Source: Symsagittifera roscoffensis (Eukaryota; Xenacoelomorpha; Acoela; Convolutidae). From it: a stretch of DNA of 64,000 bases. The stretch's first letter is position 1; the number at the start of each line of letters is the position of its first letter. The position numbers and the translations under genes are program-made. Location: contig NC_087063.1 of assembly GCF_963678635.1 (NCBI RefSeq), positions 49,117,220-49,181,219 on the forward strand, read 5' to 3'. The notes beneath the pieces were generated by a model. That model ran no database searches, was not told where the DNA came from, and saw nothing but the letters and a program-made list of their open reading frames with translations. This document shows positions 53,401-64,000 of this stretch, in pieces.

Positions 53401-53615
53401 GGCGAGAAGAGAACACCTGGAAAGAGTGTGATACATTCTCCTGGAAATCGAATAGCAGTGTCTTGTCTCTGAATAGTTGTGGATTTAATTTTCTGCAATT
53501 CAGTTACGGAAATATGCGTACAAAGGGCCGATCGAGCGGAACGCGTGAACTGTTCGTGAACAAAAAACAGCACATTCAGATTTTGCCAATTGAGAACAGC
53601 AATTCAGACCAATAA
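47166..53615 (+). CDS. zinc-finger/B-box/coiled-coil protein (TRIM-like), two exons
   Basis: CDS 47166-47314 joined to 52019-53615; 1,746 nt, 581 residues. The join is supported by phase (AG|C), by GT-AG sites and by completing a zinc finger: C45-K-T-C48 from exon 1, C59-K-S-C62 and C76 from exon 2, RING- or B-box-1-like but lacking a full C3HC4 set. Residues 84-113 are a canonical B-box 2 (C84, H87, C95, D98, C103, C106, H110, H113). About 120-210 is a Glu/Lys coiled coil. The last ~350 residues are beta-rich (repeated WxF/LxxL strands, possibly propeller-like) and I recognise no family. TRIM proteins act as E3 ubiquitin ligases or scaffolds; with an incomplete RING, ligase activity is doubtful. 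The N-terminus is Ser-rich. Confidence 0.85.
47400..47978. repeat. family B pair in inverted orientation
   Basis: 47450-47670 runs like 36380-36600 (CCGCAGATAAAATTTTG, TTTGGGTCGGAAGGGGTCGA) and 47676-47978 runs the other way (GGGCGCCAGTCTATACTAAT, GAGCGCGCGCCGAAAAAACG, end TATATCCGCGCCTG). Two halves back to back in the B-box gene intron. Confidence 0.75.
47964..48392 (-). other. coding-like antisense ORF in the B-box gene intron
   Basis: Open on the minus strand from about 48370 to 47964. Glu/Ser/Lys-rich with few hydrophobics: VESSSDRRGESENNEHQKNA, MTEGGESCDRDEESMPNEGK, KPTASMRESKNDAQAPSGSS. Composition is far from that of chance AT-rich ORFs. No domain seen. Could be an exon, a gag-like fragment or a nested gene; the end overlaps a family B repeat. 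Confidence 0.35.
48400..49008. other. intron of the B-box gene, unassigned
   Basis: No matched repeat and no convincing exon. Confidence 0.45.
49009..49940. mobile_element. family C MITE-like element, full copy
   Basis: 932 bp with inverted ends CCCGGGTTGACC and GGTCAACCCGGG, each followed inward by AATGCTTATCATACAATT or its complement. Internal modules repeat the palindrome ATGCTTGTCATACAATTTTC with its mirror. No transposase. Lies in the intron of the B-box gene. The relative at 6838-7472 shares interior blocks. Confidence 0.85.
50378..50409. repeat. (GA)n microsatellite
   Basis: About 16 uninterrupted GA units. Confidence 0.95.
50799..51100. repeat. 151-bp tandem duplication
   Basis: Two units, each starting TGTTCAAGAATCGATA and ending near TTAAGTTTAC. 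~93% identical, so fairly recent. Confidence 0.88.
52019..53615 (+). CDS. B-box gene exon 2 (last)
   Basis: Acceptor TATATTGAAG with a weak pyrimidine tract; the frame upstream is closed by TGA at 52014-52016. Starts SSGKKSGPFCKSCVMRHLKS. B-box 2 at CREHRQMHEMFCDTDNVSFC and VECFSRHKGH. Coiled coil with IGNLRKKLASNQKLIQDKLA. TAA at 53613-53615. If the splice is not used, translation could begin at ATG 52059, losing the first finger. Confidence 0.9.
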
Positions 53616-53616
53616 A
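53611..53616 (+). terminator. AATAAA overlapping the stop codon
   Basis: The hexamer contains the TAA stop. If used, the 3' UTR would be only ~10-30 bases. Another AATAAA lies at about 54039. Confidence 0.45.
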
Positions 53617-54299
53617 ACTGCCTAATTTAAATTAGAAAATTTAGATAGCCAATTGATTGAATTATGCACAAAAATTTAGTTTTACAATTTTTTGATTCGT
53701 CTGATGACTTCAAATGAAACTGATATATCATGACTGGCGCTTCCTACAATTTAAATGTTGATTTAAAAACGATTTAAATAGTAACTGCTGCTATTTCATT
53801 AATTATTCTGATTTAAACGTATTTTTCCTAGTTTTTCGAGGACAACCACCATGATGGTGTCAACGGCGATTTTTCTTAAACATTATCATTATTGAAAACA
53901 AGATTTCAAAAGCATATTAAGATCATCAGAGCTCGGTGTATTTTCCAACTAAATGTTTGAATCAGCCATTTTTTAATTGAATCTATTGACTTTGTAATAG
54001 ATGGACAGTTTTCTCACCTTTAAAAGAGTTCTCTATACAATAAACAGTTAGTCGACGATTAAGTTTTTGGTAAAAGCAACTGTACTGAATTTTTTAACGG
54101 GAAAATCTCCAAAAACTTCGTCCACTTCAAAATGCGCGGACTGCAGTGCATAATTATTTTTTTCAATTGGTTGCAACCATTTTTGTAATGTTTTGGGGGC
54201 GACAAAAATTTTTGCACATCACTCCCCTCTTCCTTGCATAAGCACCAATTTTGGGTAGTAGCGCCTGAAGCCCAACAAGATTGATGTATTTGCTTCTAA
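53617..54299. other. 3' flank of the B-box gene
   Basis: AT-rich, with an AATAAACAG at about 54039 as alternative poly(A) signal. No other gene seen. Confidence 0.5.
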
Positions 54300-54475
54300 A
54301 TAGGGGCAAAGTGGAGCTCCCCTCTCAAAATTTGTATATATTGGCGCCAAAGGCGCCTTCCGAAAAGTTTTCGGGTTATTCTGGCAAAATTGTCAAAACA
54401 CTACAAAGGCGGACCTTTTGGATCGGCTGTGGGTCGAATCCCTGAGGGATGAGAGGCGTCCCTTGACGTCTAAAC
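54300..54475. repeat. family B (GGCGCC) repeat, partial
   Basis: Contains TATATATTGGCGCCAAAGGC, GGTCGAATCCCTGAGGGATG and AAAAGTTTTCGGGTTATTC. Confidence 0.75.
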
Positions 54476-55740
54476 TTGATCGTAATCACTCCGTTGGAGC
54501 GATTGTACCATTGTTGAAGATCGTATAAATTGAAATCAGTTTTATTGAAATTAATCCATTCTTAAGTTGCTTTAAACTTTAAAATATTCTGGGCTTAGAC
54601 TTCTTTAAATTATTTACAATTAATTTGCATACAAATAACTACATTATAGTTTTGATTTTGTTCTGTATTCAACATTGCAATAAGAGCAGTAGTATTTTTT
54701 GTCGCTATTGAAATTTTTCATAAAAAAATGGATTTAGTAGAGGTACAGACTCCACCCATCGCAACCTTGCCGCTAAAATTGTTCCCATCGTTTCTATTTA
54801 ACGAGATGCATATATGTTCAATCACCCAAAAAATTTTTGATAGGCGTCTTTGTTAGCCCGTTACTTTTTTTCCTAAAATTTGATTGTGGCGCAAAAAAAT
54901 GGTGGGAGAAACTAACATGAATTAGAAATTTAGCTTAAAAAAAATTTGCCGAGATTTTCTCTCGAGAAATTTTTACCACGCATCTGCCAAGGTTTTCAAT
55001 TATGTTCAATTTTAATGCTCAGATGAAAGTTTTTTCTTTAAAATTATTTTTCTGGTAAATATTTCGATTTTGTTGAAGAAAAAGAAAAATTGATAAAACC
55101 TCTAATTTGCTTCCTAATTTATTAGTAGTTTGCTGAAAAGAATTTTTTTTTGTATAGAATCTTTTTCATCTCAAGACTATTTTTCAAACCATTTTTTTTC
55201 TTCAAATGGACCTTCGCTTCCTATAGGGATTCGACCACTTTACCACAGAAAGGTCCCCATTGGTCCTGTTTTATGACATGTGTTTTGCCGATAGACCCTG
55301 AAAAATTTTTCTTTATGCGCCTTTAGTGCATATACTTTATTAATTTGAGGGGGCAGAGCGCTGAACTTATGAAATTTTTTGTCATAACCTTGCATATTTG
55401 CTGAATAGTTTTTAAAGTTTTTTTTTCGAAACAAAATTGAATATGAAATCACATTTACTTATAAAATCAACTCCAAATTTACTAGAAAAAAACATGGTTT
55501 GAGATTTAAATTCATAAATGTGTAAACAACTAAATTAACGGGTTGATTAAAAAAATGTTATAAATGGTTCAAAAAATGTTCTTACTGCCAAAAACAGTTG
55601 GTGTATTTAGGTTAAGTTATGCAATTTTGAGCTGAAAGAAAACATTGAAACTTTACCTCTGTCCTTTCTGGAGACTTGAACTTTTCAGAATTACTTTAAA
55701 TTTTTTCAATTTGATTAAGAGAATGTCCAAACTCGACAGA
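54476..55740. other. unassigned, with a decayed family B copy
   Basis: About 55200-55400 resembles family B in reverse (GGGATTCGACCAC, ATGCGCCTTTAGTGCATATA, GAGGGGGCAGAGCGC). Otherwise AT-rich without signal. Confidence 0.5.
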
Positions 55741-58700
55741 GACTGCGGAAACAATTATTTTGAAAAATCTGGTTCGTTTATTTCTCTGCTAATTGGCTGA
55801 AGCAAATCTGCAGGTTTCGGATTCATTTTCCAACTCTTCTTCGTACACCTGATAAATCTGGCAGTCGCAACCTATTGGTTTTGTACTTTTAAAAAAATCC
55901 AAAAAATTGTTAGAACAGTGCAAACTATTAATTTTTGCACCTGCCGTAAATAACTAAAAATTTAAAGTATTTCATTTTGATTGCAAAAAAAGACTGAGGA
56001 CTTTGCCGCCGGTTGTTTGCTTTTGAAAGCAAGAGGGTAAGCCCCTCCGCCTATTTGGTGAAGTTTTTGTTTTCAATATCCCCACCAAAATGCAGGAGAA
56101 CAAATGAGTCCGATAATGAAATATTTATTTCAATCGGACTGGTATATAAAAAGTTAGAAAAATAGTTATTGTAGTATTTGCATTACTACAAAAAAACGTG
56201 AACACTCAAAGAAAATTTTTGCATAAAATGCCGTGCACAAAATGCCGTGGAATGAGTCCGTGCAAATTCGAAGAAATGTCAGATTCCTCTAGGCTTATGA
56301 GTCTTGACATCAAACAAAATGTACAAAAGTAAAGTGAGAGAAAAAATATTTTTTCGAACCAGTTTTAAATCTTTTCTTGAAATTTGTTTAATTACAGCCA
56401 AAATAAATACCATTTTTTAAAATACTTTAATTATAATAACAACAACTTATTGATTTGCTAAAAAAAGTTTTAAAAAAATTTGTACTTATTGCTAAAGATC
56501 AAACGGAAATAATTTACATAAAAATCATCAAAACTTTGGTTGAAAGACTTTGAAAAATGTTTTTTTTTTTCAAAAAAAACACGTTTACTTTAATGGAATT
56601 CTTGATTAAGAGCGTCTGAAAAAAAAAACTGAACGTTTCATTTTTAAAAATTGCAATAAAGTTTTTGCCAGTTCGAAAAAATAGGTCGTAGTGATCGAGC
56701 ATATTGACAGAATTTTTGGTAAATTATGATTTGTATAGATAGGTTACAGAAGATAAGAACTGAAAACTACACTAAATATGCTGCAAACCTAAGACCTAAA
56801 TGGGTAAAAAACACCACTGGAGATCAGTAAAACAGTATTCCTATTCATATTTTGTGGCAAAGTTGGAACCTTGGAATAAAAAGAACTCTTTTTGCAGATA
56901 AATTTAAAAAAGAATCTCAATTCTCTGTTGTTTTGAATCTGAAAACGTTTAAGCCCACCAATTATCTGAACTGGAAAATTGAGCCTAGGTAAATTATATT
57001 GCTAGACATGTCAATATTAATAAATTTGCGAATTGTGCCGATTCCTAAGAAATGGACAAATTGCCGAATTTGATTTTTTAGTTTTGTAGAAAATAATATC
57101 GTAAAAATCCAAGTTCTATCCGGCACCAAGCGTCCATGGATCATTATTGATTATATTGTCATGATGTGGTCAGTATCTTTGATTTTACAAAATAATCGAT
57201 TATAATAAAATAAAATGGAATATAATCAAACTTTTTATGTTAATGTAATAATATAATCCATCATCATCAATTTTGATCCATTGAAAAATTTTCATGTCAA
57301 CTTTCTATGTCAACTTTCTCGAAGGGGGCGGATATTCAAAAAAAAATTGAAAATTTTGAAGAGCTTGATTTTACGTTGATCAAAGTGAATTTCCGAGCGA
57401 TCCTAAAGCAGTAAAAGACGCTGTTTTGGCGAAAAGTTCTGCGCCGCAGGCAAATTTTTGAAAAAAACCAGGTCGAAAAAGATTTTTTATGCACTTTTTG
57501 GAAAGTTTCGATCAAAAAGTTGCGTTTTCAAATAATTATAATTTTTTTCTCTTATGTATTCCATTTTAAACCCCTCCCCCCACTTTTCTTTGCCTCCCCT
57601 CCCCTGTTTCCCCCCTGCCAGTTTAACACCGCTCTCCCCCTCTGTCAGTTTATTACAACTGCAATTCGCTTCTTCCCACCTCCTTATAGTTGAACTCGTG
57701 GGTATTTTTGATGGTTGATTTTGGGGAAGGCGAGGGGGTTATTGATTGACACCCCCTAGTTTACCACTGCTCTTTAGTTGGAGGGAGGTAAAAAAACTTG
57801 AGGTGGTGACGTTACGACATGGTGTTTAAAAAAAGGCATGACATACATTTTGCAAATTTCCTGCTAAATTTACAAAAATTCTGCAAAGTTAACTGAAATT
57901 AATTCTAAAAACAAAATGGATTATGATAGATTATAGAGCATTATTAAAATAGAAAAAAAATCAGTTATGAAGGATTTCCTTGGCAAAAATAATCAACTTC
58001 AGCGCCAAAAATCAGTAATTATAATCAGTTGTAAGGGATTATAACGGATTATTTTTTTCAGAAATAATCGATTTCGTGGTCTGAGTTTTACATCGGTAAT
58101 GGATTAAAATGGATTATTTTTGTTTCGGAAATCCATTATAAACGTTTAGAATCCATGGGCGCTCGGTGAGGGATACACGCAACGAGTTTAACTTCAGCAA
58201 AATAATTAAACCTGCAAAGTAAACTGTTTTTTATTATCAGGCAGTTGTATTATTACCCGAAAATTTAACATGAGGAGGTTTTTACTTTTTGTCTACCTAT
58301 TATCTTTATTTACCTTTGTTTACAATCTTTTTATTACCATTGATCCGAAAATTTAGAAAGCTATGAGAAAAATCTCGATTTTTTTGGAACGCAAATTTGC
58401 ATGTATTTGCACCAGATAGGTTGTTCAGTAACAATTTGTTATCGTTGAATAGTGGCAAAGTGAGGAGCCATGAAAAAGTCTAGCACGCAGACTTGAAGGA
58501 GAGGGTGGTCGTCAACCCACTTGGCAAGCTACTGATGAAAATTGTTTAACTAGCAGTTCTTTTGTCAAGACAAAAAACTGTATGGATTGTTTCTCCTTTT
58601 TTAGTTTTTGGATGCATATGCACGAATTATATGATAACAATATCCAAGTTCTAAACAGTCTCAAAATTGGCGGAGGTACTTTTTCCGAATTCTTCATTAA

Positions 58701-58965
58701 TATTACAATTTTATTTAACAAAATCAAAAGCTGACAGCCAAGATTTTTTAAAAACTTCAGTAAAAAACATAGTTGTTTTGAGCTGTTCAAAGCAATCATG
58801 TACACTTTGAATGATGTTTTTGGGCAAAGGCGTACAAAAATAAATTAAATACGAATTTGAAAAACTCGTTTTGCATTTAAAAAAGATGATAAAATTATTT
58901 TCAGGCAATACTTGAGGTTCCACAATTTTGTACACCGAATTTTTTTAAATTGTTATGGACTGAGA
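55741..58965. repeat. 3-kb unit, copy 1
   Basis: First of three head-to-tail copies. Landmarks: GACTGCGGAAAC (55741), TTGCACCTGCCGTAAATAA, CTCCGCCTATTTGGTGA, an exon-like segment I (56175-56332), segment II (about 56739-56990), a family B copy (about 57295-57540), C-rich block and AATCGATT words (57560-58150), and segment III (about 58611-58870, broken by stops). Confidence 0.85.
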
Positions 58966-61899
58966 GACTGCGGAAACCATAATTGTGAAAAGTCTGTTTC
59001 TTTTTTTTCTCAGCTAATTGGCTGAAGCAAACCTGCACCTGCAATCTAAGTTTCAGATTCATTTTCCATTTTTTCTTCATACATCTGATAAAACTGACAG
59101 TTGCAACCTTTTAGTTTTGTACTTTTAAAAAAAAATCAAGAAACTTTTTAGATCGGTGCAAACTATTAATTTTTGCACCTGCCGTAAATAAATATAAATT
59201 CAAAGTATTTTATGCCGCTTGTTTACTTTTGAAAGCAAGAGAGTAGGCCCTCCGCCTATTTGGTGATTTACTTGTTTTCAATATCGCGGCCAAAATGCAG
59301 GAGAACAAGTGAGTCCGATAATTAAATATTTATTTCAATCGGACTGGTATATAAAAAGATATAAAATTTTTTTTGTAGCATTTGCACTACTACAAAAAAA
59401 CGCGCACACTCAAAGAAAAGCCGTGCACAAAATGCTGTGCTCAAAATGTCGTGGAATGAGTCTGTGCAAACTCGAAGAAAATCATATTCCTCTAGGCTTA
59501 TGAGACTTGACATCTTAGAAAATGTTGAAAAGTAAAACGATAGAAGAAATGTTTTGTATAACCAGTTTTAAGTCTTTTGAAATTCGTTACTGTAAAACCA
59601 AAATAATTACCTTTATTTTAAAATACTTTTTATCATTATAACAACAACTTAACTTGTTGATTTGCCAAAAGAATTTAGAAAAAAAAATGTACTTCTTGCT
59701 GAAGATCAAACGGAAGTAAGTTACATAAAAATCATCAAAACTTCGATTGAAAGGCCTTAAAAATGTTTTTTTTTCCAAAAAAAACGCGTTAATATTAAGA
59801 GAATTCTTGATGAAGATCGTCTGAAAAAAAAACAAAAATTGAACTAATCAATTTTAAAAATTGCAATAAAGTTTTTGCCAGTTTGAAAAAATAGGTCGTA
59901 GTGATCGATCATGCTGACAGAATTTTTTGTAATTTATGATTTTCATAGATAAGTTAAGAAAGACAAGAAATGGAAACTACACTGAATGTGCTGCAAGCCC
60001 AAGACCTAAATGGGTAATAAACACCACTGGAGATCATAAAAACAGCATTACTATTCATAATTTGTTGCAAAGTTGGAACCTTGGAATAAAAAGAACTCTT
60101 TTTGCAGATAAATTAAACAAAAAATCTCAATTCTCTGTTGTTTTGGATCGAAAACGTTTAAGCCCACCAGTGATCTGAACTTGAAAAGTCAGCCTTAGTA
60201 TATAAGGTTGCAAGACATGTCAATATTATTAAATTTGTTAAATTTGCGACTTGCTTCGGTTCCTAAGAAATGGACAAATTGCCGAATTTTAGTTTTTAGG
60301 TTTGTAGAAATTAGTATTGTAAAATTCCAAGTTCTATCCTGCACCAAGCGTATATGGATCATTACCGATTCTATTGTCATGATGCGGTAAGTATCTATGA
60401 ATTATTAAAAAAGCGACTATAATCAATTAAAATGGATTTTAATCATAATAGTTTTTATGTCAATATAATCCATCATCATCATTTTTAATCCATTGAAAAT
60501 TTTTTATGCCAATGTACAGGGGCGGATCTATAACTCTCTCGAGGGGGGCGGATGTTCAAAAAAATTTTAGAAAAGTTTAAAAACCTTCATTTTAGGTCGA
60601 GCAAATTGATGTTCCGAGCTATCGTAAAGCAGTAAAAGACGCTGTTTTGTTCAACATTTCTGCGCCGCAGGCAAATGTTTGAAGAACAGGTCAAAAATGT
60701 TTTTTTTTTGCACTTTTTTTTTGAAAATTTCGATAAAAAAAATCGCGTTTTTTTTGGCTCGCGTTCCCCGTCAAAAGTAGTATGTATTAGCGCCTTAAGA
60801 AAGCGCTAATGGGTCGATGGGGTTTCGAAGCCTTGACACAAAATTTATGAGTTTTTTTGTCTTATGTATTCCGATTTTGAACCCCCCCTTTTTTCTTGCC
60901 TCCCCCGTTTACCCCCTGCCAGTTTACAGCCACTCTTCCCCTCTGTTAGTTTAACACAACTGCAATTTGCTTTCCCACCTCTTTATAGTTGAACACGGTG
61001 GTATTTTTGATGGTTGATTTTCGGGAAGGAGAGGGGGTTAAAGATTGACACCCCCAGTTTGCTGCTCCTCTTTAGTTGGAGGGAGGTAAAAAAAACTTGA
61101 GGGGATGACGTTGAGACATGGTCTTTTAAAAAAGGCATGGCATACAATTTACAAATTTCCTGCAAAATTTACAAAAATTCTTCAAAAAAAATTGAAATAA
61201 GTTCTAAAAATAAAATGGATTATGATAGATTATAATGGATTAAAATAGAATTATATTTTTATAAAAAATCAATTATAATGGATTTTCTTGGCAAAAATAA
61301 TCATTTTCAGCGCCAAAAATAACTAACTATTATCGGTTTTGATGGATTATAATGGTTTATTTATTTCAGAAATGATCGATTATGATGGCAATATAATCGA
61401 TTTCGTGGTCTGAGATTTACATCGGTAATGGATTATAATGACAAGCTACTGCTGAAAAATGTATAACTAGCAGTTCTTTTATCAAAACAAAAATTTTTAT
61501 GGGTTGTTTCTTCGTTTTTAATTTTGGATGCATATGCACGAGTTATATGATAAAAATATCCAAGTTCTTAGCAGTCTCAAGTTGGCGGTGGTACTTTTTT
61601 CGAATATCTCATTAAAATTACACTTTTATTTAACAAAAGCAAGAGCTAACTGTCCAGACATTGAAAAACGTTCCTTCGAAAACTATAGTTATTTTGAGCT
61701 TTTCAAAGCAGTCATCTACACTTTAAATGAGGTTTTGGGCAAATTCGTACAAATACGTCGTATATCGTATAAATCGTTTAAATACGAGTTTGAAAAACTC
61801 GTTTTGCGTTTAAAAAAGATGATAAAATCATTTTGAGGCAATACTTGAGGTTCCACAAACTTAAACACCGAATTTTTTTATAATTGTTATGGACTGAGA
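58966..61899. repeat. 3-kb unit, copy 2
   Basis: Same order as copy 1, ~2.93 kb. Lacks ~400 bases present in copy 1 (about 58110-58525). Segment I 59379-59503 (frameshifted end), segment II 59949-60178, family B 60517-60830, segment III 61528-61836 fully open. Confidence 0.85.
61528..61836 (+). other. 102-codon ORF (segment III) in the 3-kb unit
   Basis: Reads MHMHELYDKNIQVLSSLKLA at its start and FELFKAVIYTLNEVLGKFVQ later; helical and basic. The same segment in copy 1 has stops. No family recognised. It could be an exon of a repeated gene or a mobile-element protein part. Confidence 0.35.
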
Positions 61900-63999
61900 G
61901 ACTGCGGAAACCATAATTGTGAAAAATCTGTTTCATTTATTTCTCAACTTATTGGCTGAAGCAAATCTGCACGTGCAGTCAAGGTTTCGGATTCATTTTC
62001 CATCTTTTCTTTATACATCTGATAAAACTGAGAGTCGCAACCTATTGGTTTTGCACCTTTAAAAAAAGTTAAATTGTTAGATCAGTGCAAACTATTAACT
62101 TTTGCACCTGCCGTAAATAACTAAAAAATCAAAGTATTTCATTTTGATTGCAAAAATATTGAGGGCTTTGCCTCCGCTTGTTTGCTTTCAAATCAAGATA
62201 GTAAGCCCCTCCGCCTACTTGGTGACGTAAATGTTTTCAATATCCCGGCGAAAATGCAGGAGAACAAGTGAATCCGATGATGAAATATTTATTTCAATTG
62301 GACTGGTAAATAAAAAATTAGAAAAATAGTTATTGTAGTATTTGCATTACCACAAAAAAAACGTGCACACTCAAAGAAAAGCCGTAAGCAAAATGCCATG
62401 CACAAAATACCGTGGGGTGAGCCCGTGCAAATTCGAAGAAATGTCAGATTCCTCTAGGCTTATGAGACTTGACATCATAGAAAATGTTGAAAAGAAAAGT
62501 GAATGAAGAAAAAAAATTTTCGAACCAGTTGTTATTCTTTTCTTGAAATTTTTACTGTACAACCAAAATAAATACCCTTTTTTTTAAAAGACTTTTTTCA
62601 TAATAACAACAATTTGATGATTTGCCAAAAGAATTTAGAAAAAATATGTACTTCTTGCTGAAGATCGAACGGAAGTAGTTTAAATAAAAATCATCAAAAC
62701 TTCGATTGAAAGGCTTTGAAAAATGTTTTTTTTTTTTCAAAAAAACTTTGATATTAATGGAGTTATTTTGATTTTAATTTGAAAAAAAAGGTCGTAGTGA
62801 TCGATCATATTAACAGATTTTTTTTGTGAATTTTGAGTTGTCTAGATAAGTTAAAGAAGATAAGAACTGAAAATTACACTGACTATGCTGCAAGCCTAAG
62901 ATCTAAATGGGTAAGAAACACCTCTGGAGATCACAAAAACAGTATTCTTAACCATATTTTGTTGCAAAGTTGGAACCTTGGAATAAAAAGAACTCTTTTT
63001 GCAGATAAATTAAACAAAAAATCTCAATTCTCAGTTTTTTTTGGATCTGAAAAGGTTTAAGCCCACTAATTATCTGAACTTTAAAAATGTTGCAAGACAT
63101 GTCGGTATTAATAAATTTGCAAATTGTTCCAGTTCCTAGGAAATGGACAAAATGCCGAATTTGAGTTTTTAGGTAAACTAATATCGTAAAATTCCAAGTT
63201 CTATCCGGCAACAAGTGTCCATGGATCAATATCGATTTTATTGTCATAATGTCGCCAGTATCTCTGAATTTACAAAATAACTGATTATAATCAATTAAAC
63301 TGGATTATAATCTTACAATTTATTTGCCAATATAGTTCATCATCTTCAATTTTAATCCATTGAAATTTTTGTATGTCAACACACAGGGGTGGATCTACAA
63401 CTTTCTCGAGGGGGGCGGATATTCAAAAAAAAGTTAGAAAGATTTGAATACCTTCATTTTAGGTCGATCAAACTGATTTTCCGAGCTATCTGAAAGCAGT
63501 AAAAGACGCTGTTTTGCCAAAATTTCTGCGTCGCAGGTAAATTTTAAGAAAAACACAGGTCAAAAAAGCTTTTATATGCACTTTTTGGAAGTTTTCGATC
63601 AAAAAATTGCGTTTTTTTGACGCGATTTCCCCCTCAAAGTTAGTATATATTGGCGCCATTAGAAAGATACAAATGGCGCCAAGTTTTTTTGTCGTATGGC
63701 GCCAAGTTTTTTTGCCAAGTACAAAATGGCGCCAAATTTTTTTGTCTTATGTATTCCAATTAAGAACCCCCCCCCCCCCATGAAGTTTAGAATCCATGGG
63801 CGCTCGGTGCGGGATACACGCAACGAGTTAAATTTCAGCAAAATAATTAAACCTGCAAATTAAACTATTTTTTACTATCAGGCAGTTGTATCATTACAAG
63901 AAAATATAACAAGAAGAGATGTTTACTTTTTGTCTTCCTTTTATCTTTGTTTACCTGTGTTTACTATCTTTGTTTACCATTGATCCCAAAATTTAGAAG
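61900..63999. repeat. 3-kb unit, copy 3 (cut by window edge)
   Basis: Segment I 62339-62510, segment II 62846-63060, family B 63384-63665. Then the CCATGGGCGCTCGGTG block joins early, so the C-rich part is deleted. Continues past the window. Confidence 0.85.
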
Positions 64000-64000
64000 G

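Overview
This is AT-rich nuclear DNA from an animal, most likely a ciliated invertebrate. The evidence is spliceosomal introns of 0.1-6 kb with poly-pyrimidine/AG acceptors, an axonemal-dynein-related gene, a RING/B-box protein gene, Ty3-type and LINE-type retroelement remains, and many short hairpin-forming repeats. The sequence alone does not allow a closer taxonomic call. I saw no rRNA, tRNA gene, CRISPR array or bacterial operon.

Layout. (1) 1-4031: 3' part of a Ty3/gypsy LTR retrotransposon, cut by the left edge. It has RT end, RNase H, integrase with a complete D,D-35-E set, a long C-terminal extension and a probable LTR, and is inactivated by in-frame stops and one frameshift. (2) 4032-9365: repeats and unassigned sequence. 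(3) 9366-36029, + strand: a 24-exon gene that I reconstructed from splice sites and reading phase. It encodes an AXDND1-type protein (axonemal dynein light chain domain-containing 1) of about 1,124 residues. One exon carries a 1-base G-run insertion that breaks the frame, and one intron is GC-AG. Its introns hold most copies of a ~0.5-kb hairpin repeat (family A), a dead LINE and several other arrays. (4) 36030-47165: two more dead retroelements (a YADD reverse transcriptase on + at about 38.4-41.4 kb and a LINE on - at about 44.85-46.5 kb), with GGCGCC-family repeats (family B). (5) 47166-53615, + strand: a two-exon gene with a 4.7-kb intron. It encodes a 581-residue zinc-finger/B-box/coiled-coil protein; the first exon supplies the first cysteine pair of a finger completed by the second exon. 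(6) 55741-63999: a roughly 3-kb unit present three times head to tail (third copy cut by the edge). It contains three exon-like segments of an unrecognised protein.

The two host genes are functionally unrelated as far as can be told. AXDND1 belongs to ciliary/sperm axoneme biology; the B-box gene has the architecture of TRIM-like ubiquitin-ligase or scaffold proteins, with a C-terminal half I cannot assign. Everything else is mobile-element-derived or unassigned. The most distinctive points are the exon-15 frameshift, the GC-AG intron, a candidate frame-shifting micro-exon encoding a cysteine-rich tail, family A with three hairpins per copy at AACAA targets, and the triplicated unit.
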